DNA of 64,000 nt from Bacteroides uniformis (lineage in GTDB: Bacteria > Bacteroidota > Bacteroidia > Bacteroidales > Bacteroidaceae). Shown piece by piece: positions 55,270 to 63,665 of this stretch; within the stretch, counting starts at the first letter, position 1; each line of letters begins with the position of its first letter. The stretch is from assembly GCF_025147485.1 (NCBI RefSeq), contig NZ_CP102263.1, positions 2,493,501-2,557,500 of the forward strand, given 5' to 3'. Under the pieces are notes generated by a model that saw only the letters and a program-made list of their open reading frames with translations, was not told the DNA's origin and did not search any database. Made by a program: the position numbers and the translations under genes.

Positions 55270-55421
55270 ATTTTGTTAATATCGTGTTAATGGCATATTA
55301 ATATTGTGCAGACACGTTATTCATATCCTGAAAGTATGTTGCTTGGTTTATACATGCATGGCATTTCTTCAGTAAAAGCTTTGTGTTTCTTTTGTTTTGT
55401 CTTGATGTTGTGTAGTACTTA

Positions 55422-55495
55422 ACGGTCGTAAAGCGATTTGTTGACGGCCGTAAAGCGATCTGTCAACGGCCATCGACAAATCGCCTAACGGCCGT
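55422..55495. repeat. ACGGCCGTAAAGCGAT repeat, two direct and one inverted copy
   Basis: 20-bp units at 55422-55441 and 55444-55463 (22-bp period, two differences) and an inverted copy at 55476-55495. The inverted copy can pair with either direct copy. The 719-bp gap 55094-55812 holds no gene that I can support; it holds these repeats, two hairpins and the susC control region. Confidence 0.7.
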
Positions 55496-55624
55496 TAGGC
55501 GGTGAAAATCTCTGTACTTTAGCAGAATAAACATATATGTTATGTGCAAGAATGCCACATGTAGAGTGGAGAGAAGCGCTGTATTATGATATATCAAGTG
55601 ATTTTTCTATCTTGTGCAACCGCA

Positions 55625-55638
55625 TGCAATCGTTTGCA
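55625..55638. promoter_or_regulatory. LacI-type operator before susC
   Basis: TGCAATCGTTTGCA, the reverse-complement form of the GH53 operator, with all but one base pair symmetrical. It ends 55 bp before the -7 box at 55694. Confidence 0.72.
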
Positions 55639-55693
55639 CTGTTCGTTTCCCACATTTTACACTCTCTTTATACTTTACTAAGGTAATAAAGCA

Positions 55694-55701
55694 TATTTTT
55701 G
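55694..55701 (+). promoter_or_regulatory. -7 box of the susCDE-GH13 operon
   Basis: TATTTTTG fits TAnnTTTG and implies a leader of about 105 nt. A weaker alternative TAACTTTA lies at 55792, only 13 bp before the start. Confidence 0.5.
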
Positions 55702-55812
55702 TTGCGTCATGCTTTGGGTACTTGAAAGACGTTAGAAAGCGAAAGTACGAAAATTATTTTTCGAATAATATATATAGGTAATTAATATTGTTAACTTTAA
55801 TTTATTAAATGC

Positions 55813-58800
55813 ATGAAGCAAGTTAATCTTAGAATCTGTCAAACGATTCTTACCCTAATCTTAGGGCTATTCTTGTCTGTAGGCGCTTATGCACAGAACA
55901 TCACTGTGAAAGGGCATGTAAAAGATGCTTTGGGAGGAGTGATAGGCGCAAATGTAGTGGAAAAAGGAAATTCCACGAATGGTATAATCACTGACCTTGA
56001 TGGTAATTTTACATTGACAGTTCCTCAGGGAGCTACGTTGGTCGTGTCTTTTATCGGATACAAGACGCAAGAAGTAGCTGCTGCTCCTTCAGTAATTATT
56101 ACATTACAAGATGATGCGGAATTGTTGGGCGAGGTGGTCGTAATTGGTTACGGTACAGCCAAAAAGAATGATTTGACTGGGTCTGTTACGGCTATTAGTG
56201 CAGATAAAATGGTAAAAGGTGCTGTTACATCTGCTACTGATATGTTGGTTGGTAAAGCTGCCGGTGTAAGTGTGATTACTGACGGTGGTGCTCCGGGAGC
56301 TGGTGCTACAATTCGTGTGCGTGGCGGTTCTTCTATGTCTGCATCCAATAATCCGTTGATTGTTATTGACGGTGTGCCTGTAGATGACGGTGGTATTAAT
56401 GGTATGTCAAATCCTTTGGCTACTGTCCATCCCAATGATATTGAGACTTTTACTATTTTGAAAGATGCTTCTGCAACAGCCATTTATGGTTCTCGTGCAT
56501 CTAACGGTGTTATTATTATTAATACTAAAAAAGGAAAGTCTGGACGTGTACAAGTTGGTTATAGCGGTACATTCTCTATTAATACAAGACCCAATAAAGT
56601 AGATGTAATGTCTGCAAATGAATTTAGAGAATTTGTGACTTCTAAATTCGGTGAATCAAGTGCTCAGTTTAAAGCATTAGGTCAGGCAAATACTGATTGG
56701 CAGGATGAAATATTCAAAACCTCTTTCAGTACAGACCACAATGTTAATGTTTCTGGTGCTATACCACACATGCCCTATCGTGTATCAGTTTCTTATACCA
56801 ATGAAAATGGTATATTGAAGACTTCTAATATGGAGCGTTTGACTGGTGCTATTAGCTTGAATCCTAATTTCTTTGATAAGAAATTGAATATTCAGTTGAA
56901 TGTGAAAGGTATTTATAATACAAACCGTTTTGCAGATACTGGTGCAATAGGTATGGCGACGCAATATGATCCGACACAGCCTATTTACATGGATGGAAAT
57001 CCCTATGGTAACGGCTACTTTATGTATATGAAAAGTGGCAATAATCCTACACCGGTTGATATTGGTTTGGCTAATCCCGTTTCTATTTTAGATTCAAAGC
57101 ATGACGAATCAACTGTTTATAGAAGTATTGGTAATGCACAAATTGACTATAAGTTTCATTTCCTGCCCGAATTGAGAGCAAACTTGAATTTAGGTTACGA
57201 CGTGTCTAAGAGTGAAGGTGATGTTATTATAGAAGATAATGCTCCTATGACTTGGTGCCAAGGTAACTATAAAACTGGGTTTGGGGAAAATAGCAGCTAT
57301 TATCAATTGAAGCGGAATACATTGCTGGATTTCTATTTGAATTATGCTAAAGAGTTTGGTGCACATCATGTCGATGTTATGGGCGGTTATTCTTGGCAGC
57401 ATTTCTATAATTCTACATGGACCAAATATCCTTATTCTACAGTAAAAGCTGAAGAAACTGGTAAGGAATTCTATAAGGATATGGAAGATTATTCAACTGA
57501 AAACTATCTTGTTTCTTTCTTTGGGCGTTTGAATTATACATTATTGAATCGTTATTTGGTGACATTTACCTTGCGTAATGATGGTTCTTCACGTTTCAAT
57601 AAAGACAATCGTTGGGGATTATTTCCTTCAGTTGCTTTGGCATGGAAGATGAAAGAAGAGAATTTCTTGAAGGGAGTGGATTGGCTTTCTGATTTGAAGT
57701 TGCGTTTGGGCTATGGTATTACTGGTCAGCAAAACCTGAATAATGGTGACTATCCTTATATGGCTCGCTATATGTATTCCAAAGCTGGAGCAAATTATTA
57801 TTTTGGTAATAACAAGTATTCATTGATTGCTCCTCAAGCTTATGATGAAAACTTGAAATGGGAAGAAACTACAACTTACAATATTGGATTGGATTTCGGT
57901 GTATTGAACAACAAATTGACAGGTACTCTTGATTTGTATTATCGTAAAACTGATGATTTGCTGAATACGGTTACAGCTCCTGCCGGTACAAACTTTAGTA
58001 ACCAGTTGTTGACGAATGTAGGTACATTGGAGAATAAAGGTATTGAACTTACTTTGACGGCTCATCCTATCACGACAAAAGATTGGGACTGGACATTGAG
58101 TTATAACATCTCTTATAATAAAAATGAAATTACCAAATTGACATTTAATGATGACCCGGCTTATAAAGGTGTGATTCATACTGGTATTGATGGAGCAACC
58201 GGTTATAATATCATGATAAATGCTGTTGATCATCCTTATAATTCATTCTATGTATGGGAACAACTTTATGATAAGGCTGGAAATCCGATAGAAGGTGCTT
58301 ATGTTGATCAAAATGGGGATAATAAAATAGACGAAGAAGATTTGGTCGCTTACAAAAAGTCTGCTCCTGACGTATTTATGGGATTAACTTCTCAATTGTC
58401 TTATAAGAATTGGGATTTGTCATTTGCTTTGCGTGCAAGTATTGGAAACTATGCTTATAACAATGTACAATCCAATCGTGAGGCTTGGGATGGTTCACAA
58501 ATGTATGACCAAACTGGTTTCTTGAAAAATCGTTTGACTTCTGCATGGAAAACAAATTTCAAGACAGGGCAATATCGTTCTAGTTACTATGTTCAGAATG
58601 CTTCTTTTGTACGGATGGACAATATTTCATTAGGATACACTTTTAACAAGCTGTTCAATGATAAACAAAGTGCACGTGTTTATGTCACGGTACAGAATCC
58701 GTTTGTTATTACCAAATATGATGGTTTGGATCCTGAAATTAGCGGTAGTGGAGTTGATAATAATATCTATCCTCGCCCTCGTGTATTTATGTTAGGCTTG

Positions 58801-58815
58801 AATCTTAATTTTTAA
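55813..58815 (+). CDS. SusC-like TonB-dependent oligosaccharide transporter
   Basis: The outer-membrane pore that imports oligosaccharides with energy from TonB. It has 1000 aa and a signal peptide MKQVNLRICQTILTLILGLFLSVGAYA. The carboxypeptidase-regulatory-like domain (VKGHVKDALGGVIGANVV, about residues 33-115) is followed by the SusC plug motif GEVVVIGYGTAKKNDLTGSV (about 112-131) and RVRGGSSMSASNNPLIVIDGVP. The 22-strand barrel fills the rest and ends FMLGLNLNF. No STN signalling domain is present, so it does not act through an anti-sigma factor. First gene of the set; susD starts 11 bp later. Codon use from here to the GH13 gene is visibly more AT-rich than in the GH2 gene before it. Confidence 0.96.
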   Translation: MKQVNLRICQTILTLILGLFLSVGAYAQNITVKGHVKDALGGVIGANVVEKGNSTNGIITDLDGNFTLTVPQGATLVVSFIGYKTQEVAAAPSVIITLQDDAELLGEVVVIGYGTAKKNDLTGSVTAISADKMVKGAVTSATDMLVGKAAGVSVITDGGAPGAGATIRVRGGSSMSASNNPLIVIDGVPVDDGGINGMSNPLATVHPNDIETFTILKDASATAIYGSRASNGVIIINTKKGKSGRVQVGYSGTFSINTRPNKVDVMSANEFREFVTSKFGESSAQFKALGQANTDWQDEIFKTSFSTDHNVNVSGAIPHMPYRVSVSYTNENGILKTSNMERLTGAISLNPNFFDKKLNIQLNVKGIYNTNRFADTGAIGMATQYDPTQPIYMDGNPYGNGYFMYMKSGNNPTPVDIGLANPVSILDSKHDESTVYRSIGNAQIDYKFHFLPELRANLNLGYDVSKSEGDVIIEDNAPMTWCQGNYKTGFGENSSYYQLKRNTLLDFYLNYAKEFGAHHVDVMGGYSWQHFYNSTWTKYPYSTVKAEETGKEFYKDMEDYSTENYLVSFFGRLNYTLLNRYLVTFTLRNDGSSRFNKDNRWGLFPSVALAWKMKEENFLKGVDWLSDLKLRLGYGITGQQNLNNGDYPYMARYMYSKAGANYYFGNNKYSLIAPQAYDENLKWEETTTYNIGLDFGVLNNKLTGTLDLYYRKTDDLLNTVTAPAGTNFSNQLLTNVGTLENKGIELTLTAHPITTKDWDWTLSYNISYNKNEITKLTFNDDPAYKGVIHTGIDGATGYNIMINAVDHPYNSFYVWEQLYDKAGNPIEGAYVDQNGDNKIDEEDLVAYKKSAPDVFMGLTSQLSYKNWDLSFALRASIGNYAYNNVQSNREAWDGSQMYDQTGFLKNRLTSAWKTNFKTGQYRSSYYVQNASFVRMDNISLGYTFNKLFNDKQSARVYVTVQNPFVITKYDGLDPEISGSGVDNNIYPRPRVFMLGLNLNF

Positions 58816-58826
58816 TCAATGAAGTT

Positions 58827-60446
58827 ATGAAAATATTAAAATATAAATATATATTGTCGGCAGCCCTTTTGAGTACGATGTTAGGGGTTACCTCTTGTGT
58901 GAACGATCTGGATACGGTTCCATTGGATAAGGATGAATTGGTTTCGGATGTCGTTTTTGGAAAGGAGATAGGAGCTTATGAACAAAGTTTGGCTAAAATA
59001 TATGCAGGTTTGGTAATAGGTGGTAATGCAGGTGGAGACTCAGACCAGGATGTTGTCGGCATTGACGGTGGTTCTCAGGCTTCATTTATTCGCGTATTGT
59101 GGAATATGCAGGAATTGGCTTCTGATATCGCTCATTGTTGCTGGAATGATCCTGGTATTCCAGACTTCAATCATATTTCTTGGGCTGCTTCAAGTCCATG
59201 GATCAAAGGATCATATTATCGTTTGTATTATCAGATTAACTTGTCAAATGCGTTTTTACGTGAAACAACTGATGATAAACTTGCCTCACGAGGTTGTTCA
59301 GAGCAAGTAAAGGCTTCTATTAAAACTTTCCGTGCAGAAGCTCGTTTTATGCGTGCTTTGATGTATCTGTATGCTTTGGATTTGTATCGTAATGTTCCGT
59401 TTGTAGATGAAAACAGCCCTATTGGTAGCGTTCGTCCACAACAAATTATGAAAGATCAATTATTTGAATACATTGAAAGTGAAATGTTGGCATGTGAAAG
59501 TGATATGCTTGATCCTGTAGTTGGATTTAATGATAATTATGGACATGCTAATAAAGCTGCTCTGTGGGCTGCATTGTCTCGCTTGTATTTGAATGCAGAC
59601 ACGTATGTAGGTGTAAATAAATATACTGAATGTGTGACTTATTCTAAAAAGATTATTTCAGCAGGTTACCAATTGGAACCGGTTTATGGCGATATGTTCA
59701 AAGCTGATAATGACCAATCCAAAGAGATGATTTTCCCATTGAGATATGAAGGTGAAGATACAATGACCTGGGGAGGTATGACAGCTTTGTTATGCTGGGG
59801 TTCTGCTGATTTTCAAGAAGAAACGAATGCAAAGGGAGGTTGGCAAGGTGTTAGAGCTAAGTCGTCTTTATATAATATCTTTGAAAAAGAGGATAGCAGT
59901 GATAAGGATACTCGTAAAGCAATGTTGCGTACAGAAGCTACCACAAATATTGAGATCACAAATGAAGCTGATTTTGTCAATAATGGCATTCCCGTTACCA
60001 AGTTTTATAATGTGAATAAAGATGGAAGTAAACCTGCATCTGCGGAAGCTTGGACAGATTATCCATTATTCCGTTTAGGTGAAATCTATTTGAATTTAGC
60101 AGAAGCTGTTCTTCGTGGCGGACAAGGAGCAACAAAAACAGAGGCTTTGGGATATGTAAATGATTTGCGTAAACGTGCATATTCAGACAAGGCGTCCGCA
60201 CCTATTTCCGATAGTGATTTTACTTTGGACTTTATGATGGATGAACGCGCACGTGAGCTATTCTACGAAGCTCAAAGACGTACAGATTTGATTCGCTTCG
60301 GTAAATATACTTCTGCTGATTATGTTTGGCCATGGAAGGGTGGAGTTGCGGCAGGAAAATCTGTTGAAAGCTTTTATCAAGTGTTCCCCTTGCCTTCAGA
60401 CGATGTTGGTTCTAATCAGAACCTGGTACAGAATGAAGGATACTAA
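58827..60446 (+). CDS. SusD-like surface glycan-binding lipoprotein
   Basis: The lid partner of SusC, which captures oligosaccharide at the cell surface. 539 aa with lipoprotein signal MKILKYKYILSAALLSTMLGVTSC (Cys 24). The SusD/RagB fold is shown by AEARFMRALMYLYALDLYRNVPFVDE (about residues 169-195), ALWAALSRLYLNA (TPR-like helices) and the C-terminal signature RARELFYEAQRRTDLIRFGKY (about 472-492). The aromatic residues early on (WNMQELASDIAHCCWNDPG, INHISWAASS-like) may line the glycan site. Sits 11 bp after SusC and 15 bp before the SusE-like gene in one operon. Confidence 0.95.
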   Translation: MKILKYKYILSAALLSTMLGVTSCVNDLDTVPLDKDELVSDVVFGKEIGAYEQSLAKIYAGLVIGGNAGGDSDQDVVGIDGGSQASFIRVLWNMQELASDIAHCCWNDPGIPDFNHISWAASSPWIKGSYYRLYYQINLSNAFLRETTDDKLASRGCSEQVKASIKTFRAEARFMRALMYLYALDLYRNVPFVDENSPIGSVRPQQIMKDQLFEYIESEMLACESDMLDPVVGFNDNYGHANKAALWAALSRLYLNADTYVGVNKYTECVTYSKKIISAGYQLEPVYGDMFKADNDQSKEMIFPLRYEGEDTMTWGGMTALLCWGSADFQEETNAKGGWQGVRAKSSLYNIFEKEDSSDKDTRKAMLRTEATTNIEITNEADFVNNGIPVTKFYNVNKDGSKPASAEAWTDYPLFRLGEIYLNLAEAVLRGGQGATKTEALGYVNDLRKRAYSDKASAPISDSDFTLDFMMDERARELFYEAQRRTDLIRFGKYTSADYVWPWKGGVAAGKSVESFYQVFPLPSDDVGSNQNLVQNEGY

Positions 60447-60461
60447 TATTAATGATTAAAC

Positions 60462-62081
60462 ATGAATGATATGAAGACAAAATATATTTATTTACTTTTG
60501 GCTGGAATCTTCGCATTGATGTCTTGTGAGGAGGATGCTACCCCCATATTGGAATTGAAGACTGCTGCTGCATTGCATGCGCTTTCCCAAACAGACATTA
60601 CTATTACTAAAGACAATAAGGATGCGCAATTTCCGGAAATAGCTTGGGATAAGGCAGATTATGGAGTTTCTGCAGTAGTTAATTATGTTGTAACTCTAAC
60701 AAATACTTCTACCAATAAGAGTATTGTAATAGGAGAAACAGGGGATGCAAAACTGGCATTTACAAATAGTGAAATGAATTCTTTATTGGCTAAGGTAGGA
60801 GCATATCCGGGGCAAACGTATGATTTTACTGTTTCTTTGGTTTCTGAGGCATATGATGCTTATACTGATGCAGCTAGTAACTCAATAACTTTTAAGGCTA
60901 CACCTTATGACCCTAATGTAGATAATATTACATGGAAGTATGCTTATGTAGCTGTTGGCTATCCTGATTGGGACTACACTACTGCCTATTTGATAGGTGA
61001 CCCTGACGGTGATGGCATTTATAGTGGTTATGCCAATTTTGATGGTGCTGCTTCTTATGCAATCATTGATGGTGCAGACCTTACGAAAGTATTGGCTAAA
61101 GACCAGCAAGTTACTGCTGATGGTAAAGGTTTCATTGAAATTACTTTAGATGCAGAAGGTAAGGTAACCCAATCAGAGAAAGGGCTGGTTTGGGGAGTAA
61201 TTGGAGATGCTACGTCTAGTGGTTGGGACAAAGATACCCAGATGGAATACGATACCACTACTCGTCTTTGGACAGTGGTTACTCCGTTGCTCGATAAGGA
61301 ATTCAAATTTAGAGCCAATAATGACTGGGGATTCAATTATGGAGCAGAAGAAGGTAAACTTTCTGAGTTGGCCGGTAACTTGGTTGCTGGAGGTCAAAAT
61401 TTCAAAGTGGTAAAGGCAAGTCCCTATATTATTACTTTAAATTTGACTAATGCAGGAAAATATACTTATAGTATGGAAGAAACAACGATTGAGCTTTCTA
61501 GCTCTGCAATGACATTGCCTGGTAGCTATCAGAGTGGTGATGGTTGGAAGCCGGAAGCTGATGATTGCTATAAGGTAGAATCTGCAGCTCGTGATTTCAA
61601 ATATACTGGCACTCACTATTTCCCTGCCGATACAGAATTCAAGTTCTATGATTCTGGTACGTGGATTGGTGTTGTTGGAGATATTACTTGGAATGAGGCT
61701 AAGACATCAACTACGTTTGTTATCGGTGATGGCGGTAATGTTAAGATTGAGGCTGCCGGTTATTATCGAGTAGGTGCCGATACTAAGAAGATGGTTGCTA
61801 CTTTGGATAAGACAGGTTGGGAGATTATTGGTGATGCTACTCCTGGTGGATGGGATAAAGGCACTTTAATGGATTATGATGCTGAAACGCAAAAGTGGTC
61901 GGTGACTGTTACATTAGGTGATGGTGAAATGAAATTCAGATGGGATGCAGCTTGGACTATAAACTTTGGTGGTAGTTTAGGTGCGCTGACGCAGGATGGT
62001 GGAAATATTAAAGTTTCAGCTGGAACATACACGATTGTATTGGATCCAGAAGCTAAGAATGCTACAATGACAGCCAATTAA
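60462..62081 (+). CDS. SusE/SusF-like starch-binding surface lipoprotein
   Basis: A surface lipoprotein of 539 aa with signal (M)KTKYIYLLLAGIFALMSC; an ATG three codons in is an equally good start. The N-terminal about 150 residues look like the SusE N-terminal Ig-like domain (DITITKDNKDAQFPEIAWDKADYG). Then come repeated carbohydrate-binding modules, shown by WGVIGDATSSGWDKDTQMEYD (about residues 246-266, split by strands) and the related WEIIGDATPGGWDKGTLMDYD (about 450-470), each followed by an F-K-F-R/M-K-F-R-W strand. These IIGDAT-GGWD modules are the starch-binding type seen in SusE and SusF, supporting an alpha-glucan substrate. A terminator lies behind it, so GH13 may be expressed less than susCDE. 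Confidence 0.9.
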   Translation: MNDMKTKYIYLLLAGIFALMSCEEDATPILELKTAAALHALSQTDITITKDNKDAQFPEIAWDKADYGVSAVVNYVVTLTNTSTNKSIVIGETGDAKLAFTNSEMNSLLAKVGAYPGQTYDFTVSLVSEAYDAYTDAASNSITFKATPYDPNVDNITWKYAYVAVGYPDWDYTTAYLIGDPDGDGIYSGYANFDGAASYAIIDGADLTKVLAKDQQVTADGKGFIEITLDAEGKVTQSEKGLVWGVIGDATSSGWDKDTQMEYDTTTRLWTVVTPLLDKEFKFRANNDWGFNYGAEEGKLSELAGNLVAGGQNFKVVKASPYIITLNLTNAGKYTYSMEETTIELSSSAMTLPGSYQSGDGWKPEADDCYKVESAARDFKYTGTHYFPADTEFKFYDSGTWIGVVGDITWNEAKTSTTFVIGDGGNVKIEAAGYYRVGADTKKMVATLDKTGWEIIGDATPGGWDKGTLMDYDAETQKWSVTVTLGDGEMKFRWDAAWTINFGGSLGALTQDGGNIKVSAGTYTIVLDPEAKNATMTAN

Positions 62082-62098
62082 GGCTCTCTTATTTATAG

Positions 62099-62137
62099 AA
62101 AAAGGATTAAGGGGGGGGACCTTTAATCCTTTTTTAT
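62099..62137 (+). terminator. Terminator between the SusE-like and GH13 genes
   Basis: Perfect 12-bp arms AAAAAGGATTAA and TTAATCCTTTTT around a loop that contains eight consecutive G (62111-62118), followed by a T run. Confidence 0.78.
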
Positions 62138-62163
62138 TTGTCAGACCAATGAATTGTAAATAG

Positions 62164-63489
62164 ATGAGGAATTTATTTTATACTATACTTGTATTATTGA
62201 CAGTGTATGCTTGTGCCGGAAAACGCGAGATAGTTACTGAACAAAAGCAAGTATTACCTGCTGTAGAAGACGTTGTGATGTACGAAATCAATCCACGTGT
62301 TTTTGCTCTGAAGAATGCATTTAATGTCATATCAAAACATCTTGATTCTATTCAGTTTTTGGGTGTTAATGTTGTTTGGTTTATGCCAATCTATGAGATT
62401 GGTGAGGTAAATACGGTGAATTCTCCTTATTGTATCAAAGATTATAAAAGAATAAATCCTGAATTTGGAACAGTAGAAGAATTTAAGCGTTTAGTGGAAT
62501 TATGCCATGAAAAAGGAATAAGTGTAATTTTAGATTGGGTTGCTAATCATACATCTTGGGACCATGCTTGGATTAAAGAACATAAAGAGTGGTATACTCA
62601 GGATAGTATCGGAAATATAATTTCTCCTGCAGGAACGGGATGGAATGATGTGGCAGATTTGAACTACGATAATGCAGATATGTGCCTTGCAATGATTGAT
62701 GCTATGAAATATTGGATACAAGAAGTTGGTGTAGATGGTTTTCGCTGTGATGCTGCTGATTATGTTCCATATACTTTCTGGAAGCAAGCTGTTGATTCTC
62801 TGAGGGCTATTCCAAATCGGAAATTGTTAATGTTGGCAGAAGGTAAGCGCAAAGATCATTTTGATGCAGGATTTGATATGAACTATGCTTGGGATTTGAT
62901 GGAGGCGATGCGGGATGTTTTCGTTAATGATAGTAGTGCGGCACGCTTGTTGGAGGTGGATTGGAGCGAGTATGACTCAATTCCGGCAGGAAAAATGAAA
63001 TTACGTTTTATTACCAATCATGATGAGGCTTCTAAAATGTCGCCAATTGTGGAGTTAGGAAGTGAAAGGGCAGCTATGGCTGCTTTTGTTGGAACAGTTT
63101 TTTTGCATGGTGGAGCATTGATTTATAGTTCACAAGAAATTGGACATGAGGCTCCTATTAATTTTTTTGCATATACATCCGTGGATTGGTCCGAATGTTC
63201 GGATATTTATCAAGAATATGGGTGTTTAATGGGATTGTATAATAAATATCCTGCACTTCGGAAAGGAATATTAACTGGGTATCCTGCTTCAGACGTCTTG
63301 ATGTATCAGAAAAGTGATGGTAAAGATGCTTTTATGATATTGGTTAATGTGCGTAATAGAGATGTTTCTGTTATCTTACCGGAGGGTTGGAAGCATCATG
63401 TAGCTACTGATATTTACGAAAATAAACCTCTGGAATTGATGAATGAAATTAAACTGAATGCATTAGAGTATAGAATAATTAGATTCTGA
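62164..63489 (+). CDS. GH13 alpha-amylase-type lipoprotein
   Basis: An alpha-glucan hydrolase of 441 aa with lipoprotein signal MRNLFYTILVLLTVYAC (Cys 17), so probably on the cell surface or in the periplasm. Family regions are in order: DWVANHTS (about residues 125-132), GFRCDAADYVP with the nucleophile Asp (about 196-206), LLMLAEGKRKDH with the acid/base Glu (about 223-234), and FITNHDEASK with the third catalytic Asp (about 284-293). The C-terminal all-beta domain is short. It lies 82 bp behind the SusE-like gene, with an intrinsic terminator between, and no good promoter of its own is seen. Likely product: malto-oligosaccharides or maltose for import. Confidence 0.93.
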   Translation: MRNLFYTILVLLTVYACAGKREIVTEQKQVLPAVEDVVMYEINPRVFALKNAFNVISKHLDSIQFLGVNVVWFMPIYEIGEVNTVNSPYCIKDYKRINPEFGTVEEFKRLVELCHEKGISVILDWVANHTSWDHAWIKEHKEWYTQDSIGNIISPAGTGWNDVADLNYDNADMCLAMIDAMKYWIQEVGVDGFRCDAADYVPYTFWKQAVDSLRAIPNRKLLMLAEGKRKDHFDAGFDMNYAWDLMEAMRDVFVNDSSAARLLEVDWSEYDSIPAGKMKLRFITNHDEASKMSPIVELGSERAAMAAFVGTVFLHGGALIYSSQEIGHEAPINFFAYTSVDWSECSDIYQEYGCLMGLYNKYPALRKGILTGYPASDVLMYQKSDGKDAFMILVNVRNRDVSVILPEGWKHHVATDIYENKPLELMNEIKLNALEYRIIRF

Positions 63490-63505
63490 CGGCTGGATTT
63501 TAATA

Positions 63506-63553
63506 AAAGAGGAGACCCTATACTATTATATTGTGTAAGGTCTCCTCTTTCTG
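63506..63553 (+). terminator. Terminator of the GH13 gene
   Basis: Perfect 12-bp arms AAAGAGGAGACC (63506-63517) and GGTCTCCTCTTT (63539-63550) followed by CTGTTTG. Ends the sus operon before the next promoter. Confidence 0.82.
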
Positions 63554-63560
63554 TTTGATA

Positions 63561-63574
63561 TGCAAACGTTTTCG
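63561..63574. promoter_or_regulatory. LacI-type operator before the BACON gene
   Basis: TGCAAACGTTTTCG, the third copy of the operator. It ends 54 bp before the -7 box at 63629. Confidence 0.65.
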
Positions 63575-63608
63575 TGATATTGTTCTCGTTTTCCTTTACG
63601 TTAATTGA

Positions 63609-63636
63609 TTTGCCCTTTCTTTTCCGGTTATATTTG
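63609..63636 (+). promoter_or_regulatory. Promoter of the BACON lipoprotein gene
   Basis: -33 TTTG (63609-63612) and -7 TATATTTG (63629-63636), 16 bp apart, which is slightly short; start codon 29 bp downstream. Confidence 0.6.
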
Positions 63637-63665
63637 TGAAGTGATAACTTTAAATACTTCATATT

